From Mikania micrantha (taxonomy: Eukaryota > Streptophyta > Magnoliopsida > Asterales > Asteraceae): a DNA stretch of 64,000 bases. Shown one piece after another: positions 20,948 through 33,275 of the stretch (within the stretch, counting starts at the first letter, position 1; each line of letters opens with the position of its first letter). The position numbers were made by a program, and so were the translations under genes. The notes below the pieces were generated by a model. That model did no database searches and was not told the origin of the DNA. It saw only the letters and a list, made by a program, of their open reading frames with translations. The stretch lies in assembly GCA_009363875.1 (NCBI GenBank), contig CM018698.1, forward strand, positions 53,102,067-53,166,066, given 5' to 3'.

Positions 20948-22284
20948 TAAAGCTAATCAAAGTTAAAGTTAACTATTATGTTAAACTGTAAAGTATCAAA
21001 GACAACAAAAAATTGATAGCACATATAACATTTTAGTATTTTGTCATGAAATTTTCATACAGGTAATAGATATCATAAAACAAGAATGATGAAGTATCTT
21101 ATAAATTGTAATACCAATTGAAACTAAATTCAATCAGAGTACACCTGTTGATCCTAAATAGGTATGCAGTACCCAGCCCCCAAATTTGTGAGCTGACAAT
21201 TTTGTTGCATTAAATTGACTCGTCGATCCATTAGACAATTTTAGTCGTTATATATACTGGTTGGGGCGTGGCCCGTGGGAACAATATGACCAGGCTGGTG
21301 CAGCTGGCAGTATGTTGGCTTTATAATGGCTCAAACCTTGGTTGCCTTGTTTTGTTCCAAATGTATTGTTTTTGTTCCAAATGTATTGTTTTTGGGTTTG
21401 TTGTGTGCTATATGCTGTAAATGTGGCACAACCTATGTGATTTCCAGTGCCAGCATGGCCCCTTATAAAGCTAATCAAAGTTAAAGTTAATTATTATGTT
21501 AAACTGTAAAGTATCAATGGAAAATAAATTGATAGCATATATAACATTTTAGTACTTTGTCATGAAATTTTCATACAAGTAATAGAAATCATAAAACAAG
21601 AATGATGAAGTATCTTAGAAATTGTCATACCAATTGAAACTAAATTCAATCAGACCACCTGTTGATCCTAAATATGTATGTGAGCTGAAATTAGCATGCA
21701 ATTTATCCTACATTTAATTGGAACACACATATTGTTCATAAATTTGCATACGAATAGGAATTGCCACATCAATTGATCCTATATTCAATCAAAATAACAT
21801 CCTATAAAATGTCAACAAATAAAACCTACAATTCGTAACCTATACAATTTCCCAGATGAGAGAACGAGATAGAAGAACGTGAAGATATAATTACCGCTAT
21901 AGTGGCTCAATGGCATACGAGCAGATACAAAATTGAATCAGAAAACACCAATTTCATAAATTTAAGATCAACTCATACTAAACTAAAATAACGTGATGAC
22001 CTGATAATGAAGACAAAAATAATTGCTTGAATCGTAGATAGTTTTGAATGCCCAGAGCGTTGATTAACAGGTTAATCTGATCGTTTCCTTCAATCTGATA
22101 GTCGCTTGATTCAATAAGAAAACCTACTCGAATCAGATAGTCGCTGGCTTTGTTGTTATGAAAATTCCTTGATTTAGGGTAATTAAAGAAAAGGAGCGAA
22201 TTACAAACTTTTTACCATAAATTTGGAGGGAATAAAACACAGGTAAATTATAAAATTTTTAAGGAAGCTCGAAACAAATTAATT
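20948..22284. repeat. CACTA internal non-coding region with a direct repeat
   Basis: A segment starting AAGCTAATCAAAGTTAAAGTTAA occurs at about 20949 and again at 21470 and stays recognisable for roughly 200 bases (GTAAAGTATCAA, TGATAGCA, TTTGTCATGAAATTTTCATAC). Between the copies, 21250-21470 resembles 24310-24590 (TATAATGG..CAAA..TTGGTT, TTGTTTTGTTC, GGCACAACC...GTGA, CCAGTG.CA.CATGGCC). This suggests internal duplication and reshuffling. No coding sequence is supported. Confidence 0.6.
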
Positions 22285-24005
22285 TTTATATGTGTAAAAG
22301 TAAAACTAAATAAACTAGTTAACCCATTATGTAAACTTTAATTTTTATTGCATAAATTTGATGTTTTGACCGAACATGTGTTTTTATGCGTGAAACTATG
22401 CAAAATGGTTAACCCCTTATTATCGAGAACCTTCATTTTAAGTTCATAAATTTGACGTGTTGACCAATTTTGGGTTTATATGTGTAAAAATATAGAAAAT
22501 GGTTGACCCGTCGCTTGAACTGGCATTTTTACTGCATAAATTTGATGTTTTGACCGAACATGTGTTTTTATGCGTGAAACTACGCAAAATGGTTAACCCC
22601 TTATTATCGAGAACCTTCATTTTTAGTTCATAAATTTGACGTGTTGACCAATTTTGGGTTTATATGTGTAAAAATATACAAAATGGTTGACCCGTCGCTT
22701 GAACTGGCATTTTTATTGCATAAATTTGATGTTTTGACCGAACATGTGTTTTTATGCGTGAAACTATGCAAAATGGTTAACCCCTTATTATCGAGAACCT
22801 TCATTTTTAGTTCATAAATTTGACGTGTTGACCAATTTTGGGTTTATATGTGTAAAAATATAGAAAATGGTTGACCCGTCGCTTGAACTGGCATTTTTAC
22901 TGCATAAATTTGATGTTTTGACCGAACATGTGTTTTCATGCGTGAAACTACGGAAAATGGTTAACCCCTTATTATCGAGAACCTTCATTTTTAGTTCATA
23001 AATTTGACGTGTTGACCGATTTTGGGTTTATATGTGTAAAAATATAGAAAATGGTTGACCCGTCGCTTGAACTGGCATTTTTACTGCATAAATTTGATGT
23101 TTTGACCGAACATGTGTTTTCATGCGTGAAACTACGGAAAATGGTTAACCCCTTATTATCGAGAACCTTCATTTTTAGTTCATAAATTTGACGTGTTGAC
23201 CGATTTTGGGTTTATATGTGTAAAAATATACAAAATGATTGACCCGTCGCTTGAACTGGCGTTTTTATTGCATAAATTTGATGTTTTGACCGAACATGTG
23301 TTTTTATATGTGAAACTACGCAAAATGGTTAACCCCTTATTATCGAGAACCTTCATTTTTAGTTCATAAATTTGACATGTTCACCAATTTTGGGTTTATA
23401 TGTGTAAAAATATAGAAAATGGTTGACCCGTTGCTTGAACTGGCATTTTTACTACATAAATTTGATGTTTTGACCGAACATGTGTTTTTATGCGTGAAAC
23501 TACGGAAAATGGTTAACCCCTTATTATCGAGAACCTTCATTTTTAGTTCATAAATTTGACGTGTTGACCAATTTTGGGTTTATATGTGTAAAAATATACA
23601 AAATGGTTGACCCGTCGCTTGAACTGGCATTTTTATTGCATAAATTTGATGTTTTGACCGAACATGTGTTTTTATGCGTGAAACTATGCAAAATGGTTAA
23701 CCCCTTATTATCGAGAACCTTCATTTTTAGTTCATAAATTTGACGTGTTGACCAATTTTGGGTTTATATGTGTAAAAATATAGAAAATGGTTGACCCGTC
23801 GCTTGAACTGGCATTTTTACTGCATAAATTTGATGTTTTGACCGAACATGTGTTTTTATGCGTGAAACTACGCAAAATGGTTAACCCCTTATTATCGAGA
23901 ACCTTCATTTTTAGTTCATAAATTTGACGTGTTGACCAATTTTGGGTTTATATGTGTAAAAAAATACAAAATGCTTGACCCGTTATGAGAAGCTTCATTT
24001 GACAT
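22285..24005. repeat. 184-bp tandem repeat array, about nine copies, each a dimer of about 94 + 90 bp
   Basis: GAACTGGC recurs exactly every 184 bases (22517, 22701, 22885, 23069, 23253, 23437, 23621, 23805). Each unit has two related halves starting CATAAATTTGATGTTTTGACC and CATAAATTTGACGTGTTGACC; the second half-start lies about 94 bases after the first. Copies differ by only a few bases. A degenerate half-unit precedes the array at about 22285-22350. The array lies wholly inside the CACTA element. Confidence 0.95.
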
Positions 24006-24769
24006 ATCTTATTGTATTGTATTGCATTAAATTGACTTGTTGACATGTCAAAAGTATTCTGACCAGTTGACCTGCTGGTTAGTTGGGTCAACTGTTGATG
24101 CTATGCTGACATTAAACTGGTCAACTGTTGGGAAAAGGATGGCCATTATGTTGTCTATATGTTAGGCCAGCCTATGTTATATTGCTGGGCCAAGGGCTGT
24201 CTTTATGTTGATATTTTGGTGTGTCGAATTCAGTGCTATTGGTGGGTCAAGGGTGGCTGGTATGGTGGCTCGTTTGGAGGTCAACGTGTCATCTACAGGT
24301 GGGGTGCTTATGGCAACTATGTTTGGCCTTATAATGGGTCAAAGCTTGGTTTCCTTGTTTTGTTCAAAAGGTTTTGTTTTGGGATTGTGATGTGTGTGCC
24401 TGGTGTGATTCGGATTGGTAGGGACTATAGGGACTATAGGGGGGTGACTGCAGTGTGGTCCTGGTGGTTGATCAGCGGGCCCTGTGGGGATATTACTGGG
24501 ATGTCTTCTGTACAGGGTGGGGTGGTCTGTTGTGTGGAACCTGCGGTAGATTTGGCACAACCCGTGTGACTTCCAGTGTCAACATGGCCTCTTATAGTAA
24601 TTTCACAAACTGCACTACTCACATACAATCTGATGATATTAGTTGTAGCAATATCAAAAATGGTTACTGTCACATTGGATATTATTATATAGTTTTGATA
24701 CATATTGATGAGATGCAAAACAAAAGGATCAAAGACAAACACTAATTGATGGTATTTGCAAATCAAGGA
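24006..24769. other. CACTA internal non-coding segment, relatively G-rich
   Basis: The segment contains several further TTGACC/GGTCAA words related to the 184-bp repeat and a part (24310-24590) similar to 21250-21470. Open frames exist at 24159-24569, but they have no recognisable domain and are opposed by open frames on the other strand, so no gene is called. Confidence 0.4.
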
Positions 24770-26440
24770 ATTTTACTGCTGCATACACGCACTGCATACA
24801 CACACACATTCTGCGTATACACGGGACACTGCATACACACACAGTTTGCATATACACAGACACTGCATACACCACATTCTGCATATACACAACCCACATA
24901 GAAACACACTGCACATATTCTGCATAAACACACCTTTACCTGGTAACTCATTCTTAAAACAAAATTGAGAGCTGGAATTAAAGTTGATTATTTTCATAAC
25001 AATACATGTGAAATGTCGACCCGTTAGCAAGTTCTACGCCTCAAAGTATAGTTGCATGTTGGCCGATTACGTTAATTGCTAGTTTTATTGCGTAAAAGTA
25101 TAGTTAAAGGTTGACCAAGTATGTGAAATGCCGTTAGTTATTGCATTAATTTGACTTGTCGACCCATTAGCTTGGTTTAAGGGCGAAATTATATATACAA
25201 GTTGAACCATTATGTGAGCAGCTAATTTTATTGCATTACATTGACCCGTCGACCCGTTAGTAATTTTATGCGTCTAAAATCAGTATTTGTTTACTTAAGA
25301 AATAATAATCGAGTATTTAAAAAATAAATAAAATAAACTGTACCAATCAAAGAAATTACATTAATTTCTCTCCTACAGTCGCTTAACATGAAAAAATTAT
25401 AAGAAGTTTTAAATCCAATAACACAAATTTTCAACCATTCTTATTTCGAATGTATCTCCATTCCCATCTTACATGCTTCTTTAGTAGTCATCGGCTTAAT
25501 CCTGATTTGATATTCAAACATAAAAAATTAGAGTTAGATGTAAAAAACAAAATTTGAAACATGACCAAAGAGATCATTATCTACAACTCTGCATACATCC
25601 AAAAACTGCACACTTGTACATCACATACACACACACTACAGCTATATTCTGCACACTTACACACCACACACACTTTCTGCACACATACACATCACATACA
25701 CAAACTGCAGCCATGTTCTGCATACATACACACACAGACGCATGTTCTGCACACATATACCTCACACACACATTGCAGCCAATATGCATACATACGCACA
25801 CAGCACACATGTTTTGCACACATACACACATTGCACATATTTTGCACATACAAACTCATTCCTAAAAGAAAATTGGGAGCTAGATGTAAAATTATTTTTT
25901 TTATACCAATAAAGTTGATCAGATAGCTAGCTGCACACATATACATACACAATGCACACATACACAGACACTGCACATATTCTGCACATACACACCTGGT
26001 AACTCATTCCTAAAACAAAATTGAGAGCTACATGTAAAACTGATTATTTTTATACCATTATAGTTGATCAGATAGCTAGCTGCACACATATACATACACA
26101 ACGTGCATATACACAGACACTGCACATATTCTGCTACATACACACCTGGTAACTCATTCCTAAAACAAAATTGAGAGCTAGATGTAATATTTTTATACCA
26201 ATAAAGTTTATCAGATCGCTAGCTGCACACATATACATACACAATGCGCATATACAAACACTGCATATACACATTAGACATACACACACTGGATACACAA
26301 TCTGCACACATACACAAAATGTAAAAGTATCCTCAACAAATACACGCACACATTGCTAATAGACATGCAATTAAAACACACTGCAAATAGATATGCACAC
26401 ATACACACAATCCGCACATCATAACAAACATAACTGTAAC
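24770..26440. repeat. TGCAYACACACA-rich region with an embedded 150-bp tandem repeat
   Basis: Words such as CTGCACACATACACA, CATATTCTGCACATACACAC and ATACACAGACACTGCA recur over three clusters (24775-24935, 25595-25850, 25930-26420). A 150-bp unit starting CTGGTAACTCATTCC (25996 and 26146) with AAAACAAAATTGAGAGCTA and TTGATCAGATAGCTAGCTGC is tandemly repeated, with partial copies near 24940 and 25850. From 24980 to 25270, diverged relatives of the 184-bp unit (TTGACCCGTCGACCCGTTAG) are visible. No gene is supported. Confidence 0.75.
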
Positions 26441-26780
26441 AATAAGAAATTTGATTGGGTCAAATCATGTAATCATATATGGTAACATTAAAAATTTGAT
26501 TTAATGCACACAATCCGCACATCATAACACACATACCTGTAACAATAAGAAATTTGATTAGGTCATATAATGTACTCATATCTGGCAACATAAAAATTTG
26601 ATTTGAGTTAAAACTTATAATCATACCTGGTAAGTCAATTAGCATCATTTCATCAGCATGTAAATTTGTATTTGCATCAACTATGATTTCTTGACAATTG
26701 AATCTCTTGCACATTTTCTGCACAAATACAAAAAAAATGAACGCATATAAATACGAATTGCACCCATATTGGTTCATAAT

Positions 26781-27322
26781 CCCAGCCACCTACAGGGCCA
26801 CACCAGTAACCTACATGGCCAAATAGAATAGGCTGCACATGACCCCCTGCGCATGTCATCCCAACAGCCACTGCAGTACCCATCCCCCAAACAAACACCC
26901 TTTTCCTAGATTGCAACCTACTGTAGCAGCCCAAGTAGTCTTCCGAATCATTCTAAATGCAACATTTAAGAGAATCATTAGGAGAACCAAAAGACTACCA
27001 TTTAACCAAAGTTGTTAACCTGAATAAAGCCCAAACCTTCCTATCCTTATACCCAGCCACCTACAGGGCCACACCAGCAACCTACATGGACACATAGAAT
27101 AGGCTGCACATGACCCCCTGTGCATGTCATCCCCAACAGCCACTGCAGTACCCATCCCCCAAACAAACACCCTTTTCCTAGATTGCAACCTACTGTAGCA
27201 GACCAAGTAGTCTTCTGAATCATTCTAAATGCAACATTTAAGAGAATCATTAGAAGAACCAAAAGACTATCATTTGACCAAAGTTGGTAACCAGAATAAA
27301 ACCCAAACCTTCCTACCCTTAT
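26781..27322. repeat. 271-bp tandem duplication inside the CACTA element
   Basis: Two copies start at CCCAGCCACCTACAGGGCC (26781 and 27052) and run to CTTATAC-type ends, differing at roughly one base in twenty. The unit includes ATGACCCCCTG, CACTGCAGTACCCATCCCCC and ATGCAACATTTAAGAGAATCA. From 27330 to 27540, diverged TTGACC-containing repeats recur. Confidence 0.85.
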
Positions 27323-27846
27323 ACATGTCCATCGCCATTTTATATTGCATTAACTTGGCAAGTTGACCTGTTACCAAGTTTTATGCGTAAAAGTATGATG
27401 ACCAGTTTACCTATTATATAATCTTTTTTTTTTTCATTAATTTGACCGGTCACCCATTATAAATGTGTTACATATAACATGACCGGTTGACCTATTATGT
27501 GAGTTGACCCATTATATGAATTTACTCATTATATGAACATAAAAAATAATACAATTTGCACACCAAATAAATTTCATTAATAAACAATCACCCATACGTC
27601 CCTAGAACAATATAGAAGACGCATTTACACATAATGCACCCAACATACACGCACATACCTGGTTGTAAAAAGTGGTTCGGGTCAACACATATTGCAACTA
27701 ATTCCTGTATAGAAATAGAACAATATTAAAAAATTAGAAGAAAACCCAAAAGAATAATTATGCATACTGCACACATCATAACACATACATACCTATTAAT
27801 ATTTAAAAATTGTTTAGGGTCAAAACATGTAATCATACCTGGTTAC

Positions 27847-30800
27847 TCAATCAACATCATCATCATCATCAGCATTCATCCAATCCCATAGTGTATCATC
27901 ATGATCAGAATCATCACAACTCTCACCATCAAGTACATCCGTGGCATTCAAATTTGTACTTGCATCAACTATAAGAGGAGGTATATCTTTCCTTGATAAT
28001 TGAATATCCTGCACACTATATTGTCCAAGATGACCTAACCTATCTTCATTGGGCTCACACCAATAGGAGTCACCATCAATTTCATCATTTTCTTCTTCAA
28101 AATCATAGATATCTCTTGGAACCATGTTGATAACATAATTCAAACCATCTTCTATAGGGTCTGCTACATAAAACACCTGTTTCACTTGGGAAGGCATGAC
28201 AAAAGGATCATCTGAATAGCAAAACTTATTCAAATTAACGCATGATAAACCATAATCATCTTTCTCAACTTGGTACCACTCACAATGAAATAATACAACT
28301 TTAAACTTTGACCAATAATCAAGCTCAATTATGTCCAAAATTCTACCATAATAGTCAACATTACCAACTGCCGGATTTTTGTCTCGAGAACTTGCAAAAC
28401 TAGGAGTTAAAGATGTAATTGAAACACCACTATTTTGAGTAAGGCATTTCTCATCTCGTGATTTGGTATGAAACCTATAACCATTGGCAGAATACCCATG
28501 GTATCTCCTTGCTGTGGGACTAGGCCCCTTAGAAAGCCAAAAAATATGATCTGGGACATTCGTACGTATGACTTTTTCTTTTAACCAGCTAGCAAACTCA
28601 TGGCTATGGTCTTGGGCACGTTCCCATCGACTTTTTCGTGGTTGATTTTCAATATAAGCTTCATGCTCACTGCAACATCATTTAGATAAAAAAATAACAC
28701 AAATATGAAATAATTTATATTGACATATACTATGAAAGAATGAAAGATCATTAATTGGAACACCTACTTGATATACTCATCAACTTGTGCACAATCTGAA
28801 TTGAACAAAGCATAACGATGTGCTTTTTCCTTTAAATTTTCATGTAAAGTGAAAATCTTTCCTTGTCTTCGTTTTGTACCTCCCAAAGGATGACCTCCAT
28901 TAATGAATATCGGACCCCCTGATTCATTTTCTCCATCCAAATCATCGACATCTACTGCACCTTTATTAAGTCTTGGATTTGCTCCAGGAATATAACGTGA
29001 GCAAAAAGTCAAACATTCTTCAATCAAATAGCCTTCTGCTATAGATCCCTCTGGCCGGCCCTTGTTCCGCACATATGACTTCAACTTGCATAAATATCTT
29101 TCCATAAAAAACATCCACCTATATTGAACCGGTCCTCCAAGCCTTACTTCATTTACTAAGTGGATAGGTAAATGCACCATTATATCAAAAAAAGATGGCA
29201 AAAATATTTTTTCTAGCTCACACAATATTTCGATAATTTCTAATTGTAATCGGTCAAGGTCCTCAGGCTTAATTACCTTGCTGCATAAACTCCGAAAATA
29301 CTCACCCAGCCTAATCAAAGGGATTGCAACATGCTTTGGTAATGATTTTCTAACAGCAACTTTAAGCAAATAATGCAAAAATATATGAGCATCATGACTT
29401 TTGTAACCTGAAAGTTTCTTTTCTGAAGAATGAACACACCGTGCAATATTAGAGCCACACCCATAAGGCAATTTTGTTTCTTTCAAAACACGACAAAAAA
29501 TGCCTTTCTCCTTTGAAGACATTGAAAAACATGCATTGTGGATAATAACATGCTTACCGTTATCAGAAAGCTCTGGTTGAAGCCTTTCTTTGATGCCGAG
29601 TTCCAAAATGTCAAATCGAGCTTTTACGTGATCCTTTGACTTCCCGCTTATATCCAACAAAGTTCCTATCACGTTATCACATATATTTTTTTCGATATGC
29701 ATAACGTCAAGATTATGTCGACATGTATTGAATTGCCAATACGGCAAGTCAAAAAATATTGATCTTTTCTTCCATGGGCAAGTGCTATCATTTTTTTTCT
29801 TTTGTGTCTTTCCAAAATTATTTTTAAAACTAGACAACTCACTCAAAGCTTCCATACCAGATAAGGGTTTAGGTGAAAGCCTCTTCTCAATTTTGCCATT
29901 GAAAGCACTCTTATTACGTCGCCATGGGTGTTGAGCATCTAAAAATCTACGATGATCCATATAACATGTTTTCTTACTATGCTTTAAGTACAATGAACTA
30001 GTCTCATGATTACAACTTGGACAAGCAAATTTTCCCTTAGTTTTCCACCCTGACAACATTGAGTACCCTGGAAAATCACTAATTATCCACGTTAAGGCTG
30101 CATACATCTTAAAGGTCTCATCTTTAGATTTATCATATGTGTCTAACCCATTAAACCACAATTCTTTAAGCTCTTCAATTAAAGGTTGTAAATAAACATC
30201 TATGTTATTACCCGGCGATTCAGGTCCAGGAATTAACAAAGACAGCATAAAATATTCTGGTTTTAATGACATCCATGGAGGCAAATTGTAGTTAACCAAC
30301 ACCACAGGCCAAGTGCTATGCGAGATATTCATTGTTCTAAAAGGATTAAATCCATCACTTGATAGCCCTAACCTCACATTTCTAGTCTCTTTTGCAAATT
30401 GAGGATACAAGGAATCAAATTCCTTCCAACTTTGCCCGTCTGCTGGATGTCGTAAATTTCCATCTTTAGGACGCCCTTCATCATGCCATGTCATATATTT
30501 AGCTGTTTCTGAACACATAAACAGTCTTTGTAGCCTCGGTTTTAAAGGAAAATGCCACATCACTTTAGCTGGAATCTTTGAAGATTGTTGATTATTATGT
30601 TTGCTTCCTTGTATCCCGTTAAGTTGTTTCCACCTAGGGGTGTGACAAATGTGGCAGGCATCAGCATGTTCATGTTCTTTCCAATATAGCATACAATCAT
30701 TTGGACATGCATGAATCTTGTCATAACCAAGCCCTAAATTCTTTACAATTTTTTTAGCTTGAGAAAAACTAGTCGGAAGTTTTGCCTCTGGAATTATCTC

Positions 30801-31334
30801 TTGTAAAAGTAGCAATAACTCATTAAATGCAACGTTACTAAGCCCATGTAATGTCTTGTAAAGAAAAAGTCTGATCACGAAAGATAGTTTGGAAAAATTT
30901 TTACACCCAGGGAACAACTCTTGCTTTCCATCTTCTAATAGGTTATAAAACTTTTTAGCCTCCTCATTTAAACCTTCTTGTATCATACTTTTTTCCTCTA
31001 TAGAATTCCTAAACCTATCATGCAGTAACTCATCAAAATTTTCATGCATACTAGTTCTCTCATTTTCCTCAATGTTGGTTTCATTTCTTATTTGTGAGGG
31101 GTTTTCTCCATGGAAGACCCACACATAGTAGTTATCTACAAATCCGTATCCTTTTAAATGATCAAATACTTCTTCTCTTCGATGCCAATAACGGTTCATA
31201 CATCGTTTGCAAGGACAACTTATTTGACCTCCTTTTGCAGAGTTAGCAAATGAAGAATTAAGGAATTCAATGACCCCGGCTTCAAACTCAGGTAATCGTC
31301 TAGGTAAATACATCCAATCTCTAACATTTCCCAT
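27847..31334 (-). CDS. TNP2-type transposase of the CACTA element, two exons, 1129 residues
   Basis: Start ATG at 31334 (MGNVRDWMYLPRRLPEF). Exon 1 is 31334-28768 and exon 2 is 28669-27847; the intron is GT...AG, and the spliced length of 3390 bases is a clean open frame. The domain order matches the family. A Transpos_assoc zinc region (residues about 1-78, with ISCPCKRCMNRYW) comes first. The TNP2/Transposase_21 core follows (about 130-560), with HACPNDCMLYWKEHEHADACHIC-type cysteines and histidines, RLGLSSDGFNPF, IPGPESPGNNIDVYLQPLI and WIISDFPGYSMLSGW. A DUF4218 region follows at about 675-790 (PIHLVNEVRLGGPVQYRWMF). A DUF4216 region lies in exon 2 at about 966-1050 (KVVLFHCEWYQVEKDDYGL). 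The C-terminus is acidic (DDDDDVD). The protein would cut and join the transposon ends. No stop or frameshift is seen; expression is untested. Confidence 0.9.
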
Positions 31335-32554
31335 GTCTATTGTACCGTGAAGCTAATATTAAAAATCAAGGAACAACGTTGTTATCATTCACATACAATT
31401 AAAAAATAGAAATTAAAAACAATAAATTTTAAAAATAAAAATTAACAAATCAATTTCATTAGTATACAATAGCAATTAAACTAAGGTTGTGACTTCAAGT
31501 AATTAAGAGTTAAATAGCAAGATTTAAACAATTATACACTCTAAATAACTAATCAATTGGAACAATCACTTTAAATTCAAGTTTCTAGTAATATGCATAA
31601 ACAATTGATTTTAGCATCTGATATATCAAGCAATGAAAGTAATACAACCTTCTAGGTGGATTAGACAAGATCTATATATTAGAATTAACTAATACTTGTA
31701 TTAGCTGCTATTTAACCAACCAAATTGGATCAGATTCCAATATCAATTTCTTTAAGATACGTATCAAATAACCAATTTTGAGAATGAGAGATCGAACAGA
31801 ATAGAACCTTAAAAATTGATTGCTGAATAAAATTGTTGTAACTATTTTAGATCGATCAGAACTGAACCTTCAAAATTGTTTCCTGGATACACTGTTGTAA
31901 CAGTTTTCAGCGGCAAGATGATGTGTTGATGACCGATTTAGATGCAAATAATCGACATATATGGCATCCAATCCATAAAGCTGATCGCAATTTTCTTATA
32001 AGCCCATATCCAGTTAGAACAAATGCCGTTCAAAAAAAAAAAGTTGGAACAAATACGTAAGTTAGGGGTTTTAATTTGGAACCAATTAGAACAAGTTTTA
32101 AATGGCCCATATGGTATTCTGGTGACTTTTTTTTTGAAATTTAACCTAATTTTTTTTATAGATTTAGATTAATAATTGGGTTACCTAGCTAGTTATGGCT
32201 AATTATATACTAGTATAAATTTATTAAATATTTTTATTTGGGTTTAAGTAGTCGATCTCTCTATTCCATTGGGATACTAGTAAGATTACCTTTTTAGTAG
32301 GATTTTACTAAATATGTTTGTTATTGTTTATCTGGGCTTAATATTTATAACAGTTTACATAGCTAAACTACTCATAAAAATAACAAAGCTAAATATTTTT
32401 ATGTTTTAATTAAATTGGTTAAAAATATAAATTATATTATTTTAACAAATTAGATAAAATACACACAAATAAAGTTGAAAATAATCAATATGGTTTTCAC
32501 CTCAAGTTATATCGTTCCTTTAATTTTTTCACTTAATAAAAGTTATCTTTAACT
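31335..32554. other. 5' region of the TNP2 gene, AT-rich, no gene seen
   Basis: This should hold the promoter and leader of the minus-strand transcript starting from the right end of the transposon. I see no convincing TATA box or ORF; the stretch is AT-rich with poly-A and poly-T runs. Confidence 0.35.
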
Positions 32555-32781
32555 TGTAACAATGCAACTCTTCAAGATAAAAGTTGCAATTTTAAATAAA
32601 ATTGCAACTTTTTAAGTAAAAAGGTTGCGATTTTCAATTAATTTGCAACTTTTAATAAAAAAAGTTGCATTAGGTCTTTTAATGCAACCCTTATGATGAA
32701 CAAAGTTGCAATAGCATCAAATGCAACTCATGATAAAAAGTTGCTCATAAAAGGTTGCATTTGGCTTAGTTTCTAGTAGTG
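32555..32781. repeat. Right terminal and subterminal repeats of the CACTA element
   Basis: AAGTTGCA/TGCAACTTTT words in both orientations recur about fifteen times between 32562 and 32760, mirroring the left end. The terminus is TTTCTAGTAGTG. Confidence 0.85.
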
Positions 32782-33275
32782 AAATAAATTACAACGGCTA
32801 AAAAAGTCGTTCCCCATTTTCTGCCTTGCTCTCAATCACGGGTAGACTTCTTCAACAAACCGTTGTTGGCTATTCCATTAAGTCCACGTTTTTCTCTCAT
32901 AACCGGCTTAGTAGGAAAGATAGTTACCTTTAACCTGTTGACTTAATTCAAAAATGAAAATTGTATTTAGAAAATATTAATATTAATTAATATTTATAAT
33001 TAACCTTCAACAGATAAGTCATAATGTAACATCAGTGCCGAAAACGTAACCGGAACAGTAAATTGTACAGTAACTCAGGTACGAACTATGTGTATTGCAT
33101 GTATACTATTATCATTTGATGTTTGACACAGAACTATTACGCATTTATTTTAGAAACATGTTTCAAATCCATTGTTTAACAGTCAGAATTTCATCTGACA
33201 ACACAGAACTGTTATATAAGTGTTAGTTAGGACTTTATTATGTATAGACGTATGTGAGGTTGTACGGAACAAAAC
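32782..33275 (-). repeat. Outer part of the Tat 5' LTR and flank
   Basis: After the AAA target duplication, TAAATTACAACGGC would continue the LTR broken at 17156. A possible LTR start on the minus strand is TGTTACATTATGAC (33031 leftward), but no partner LTR confirms it. From 33032 to 33275 I recognise nothing beyond AT-rich sequence ending at the next LTR. Confidence 0.35.

Larger units (their letters stand above)
17157..32781 (-). mobile_element. CACTA (En/Spm-type) DNA transposon, 15.6 kb, apparently complete
   Basis: The left end is CACTACAACAAAATGG; the right end, read inward, is CACTACTAGAAACTAAGCC. Both ends share CACTAC and a nearby ATGCAACC. The element is flanked by AAA on each side (17154-17156 and 32782-32784), the 3-bp target duplication of this superfamily. 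Both ends carry clustered ATGCAACTTTTT-type subterminal repeats. Inside are two minus-strand transposase genes (17797-20947 and 27847-31334). Between them lie about 7 kb of non-coding, repeat-rich DNA. The host sequence is the 5' LTR of a Tat retrotransposon. Both proteins have continuous spliced reading frames, so the copy may be or recently have been autonomous. Confidence 0.93.

Noticed and set aside
22285..24005. CRISPR array
   Set aside because: The units are contiguous 184-bp tandem copies without unique spacers, in a plant transposon.
24159..24569. 136-codon plus-strand ORF in the CACTA interior
   Set aside because: There is no domain or family motif, overlapping open frames occur on both strands, and part of the segment is a diverged duplicate of non-coding 21250-21470.
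24756..26349. Many ORFs rich in Cys/Val or His/Thr
   Set aside because: They are translations of the CA-rich repeats in several frames and on both strands, not genes.
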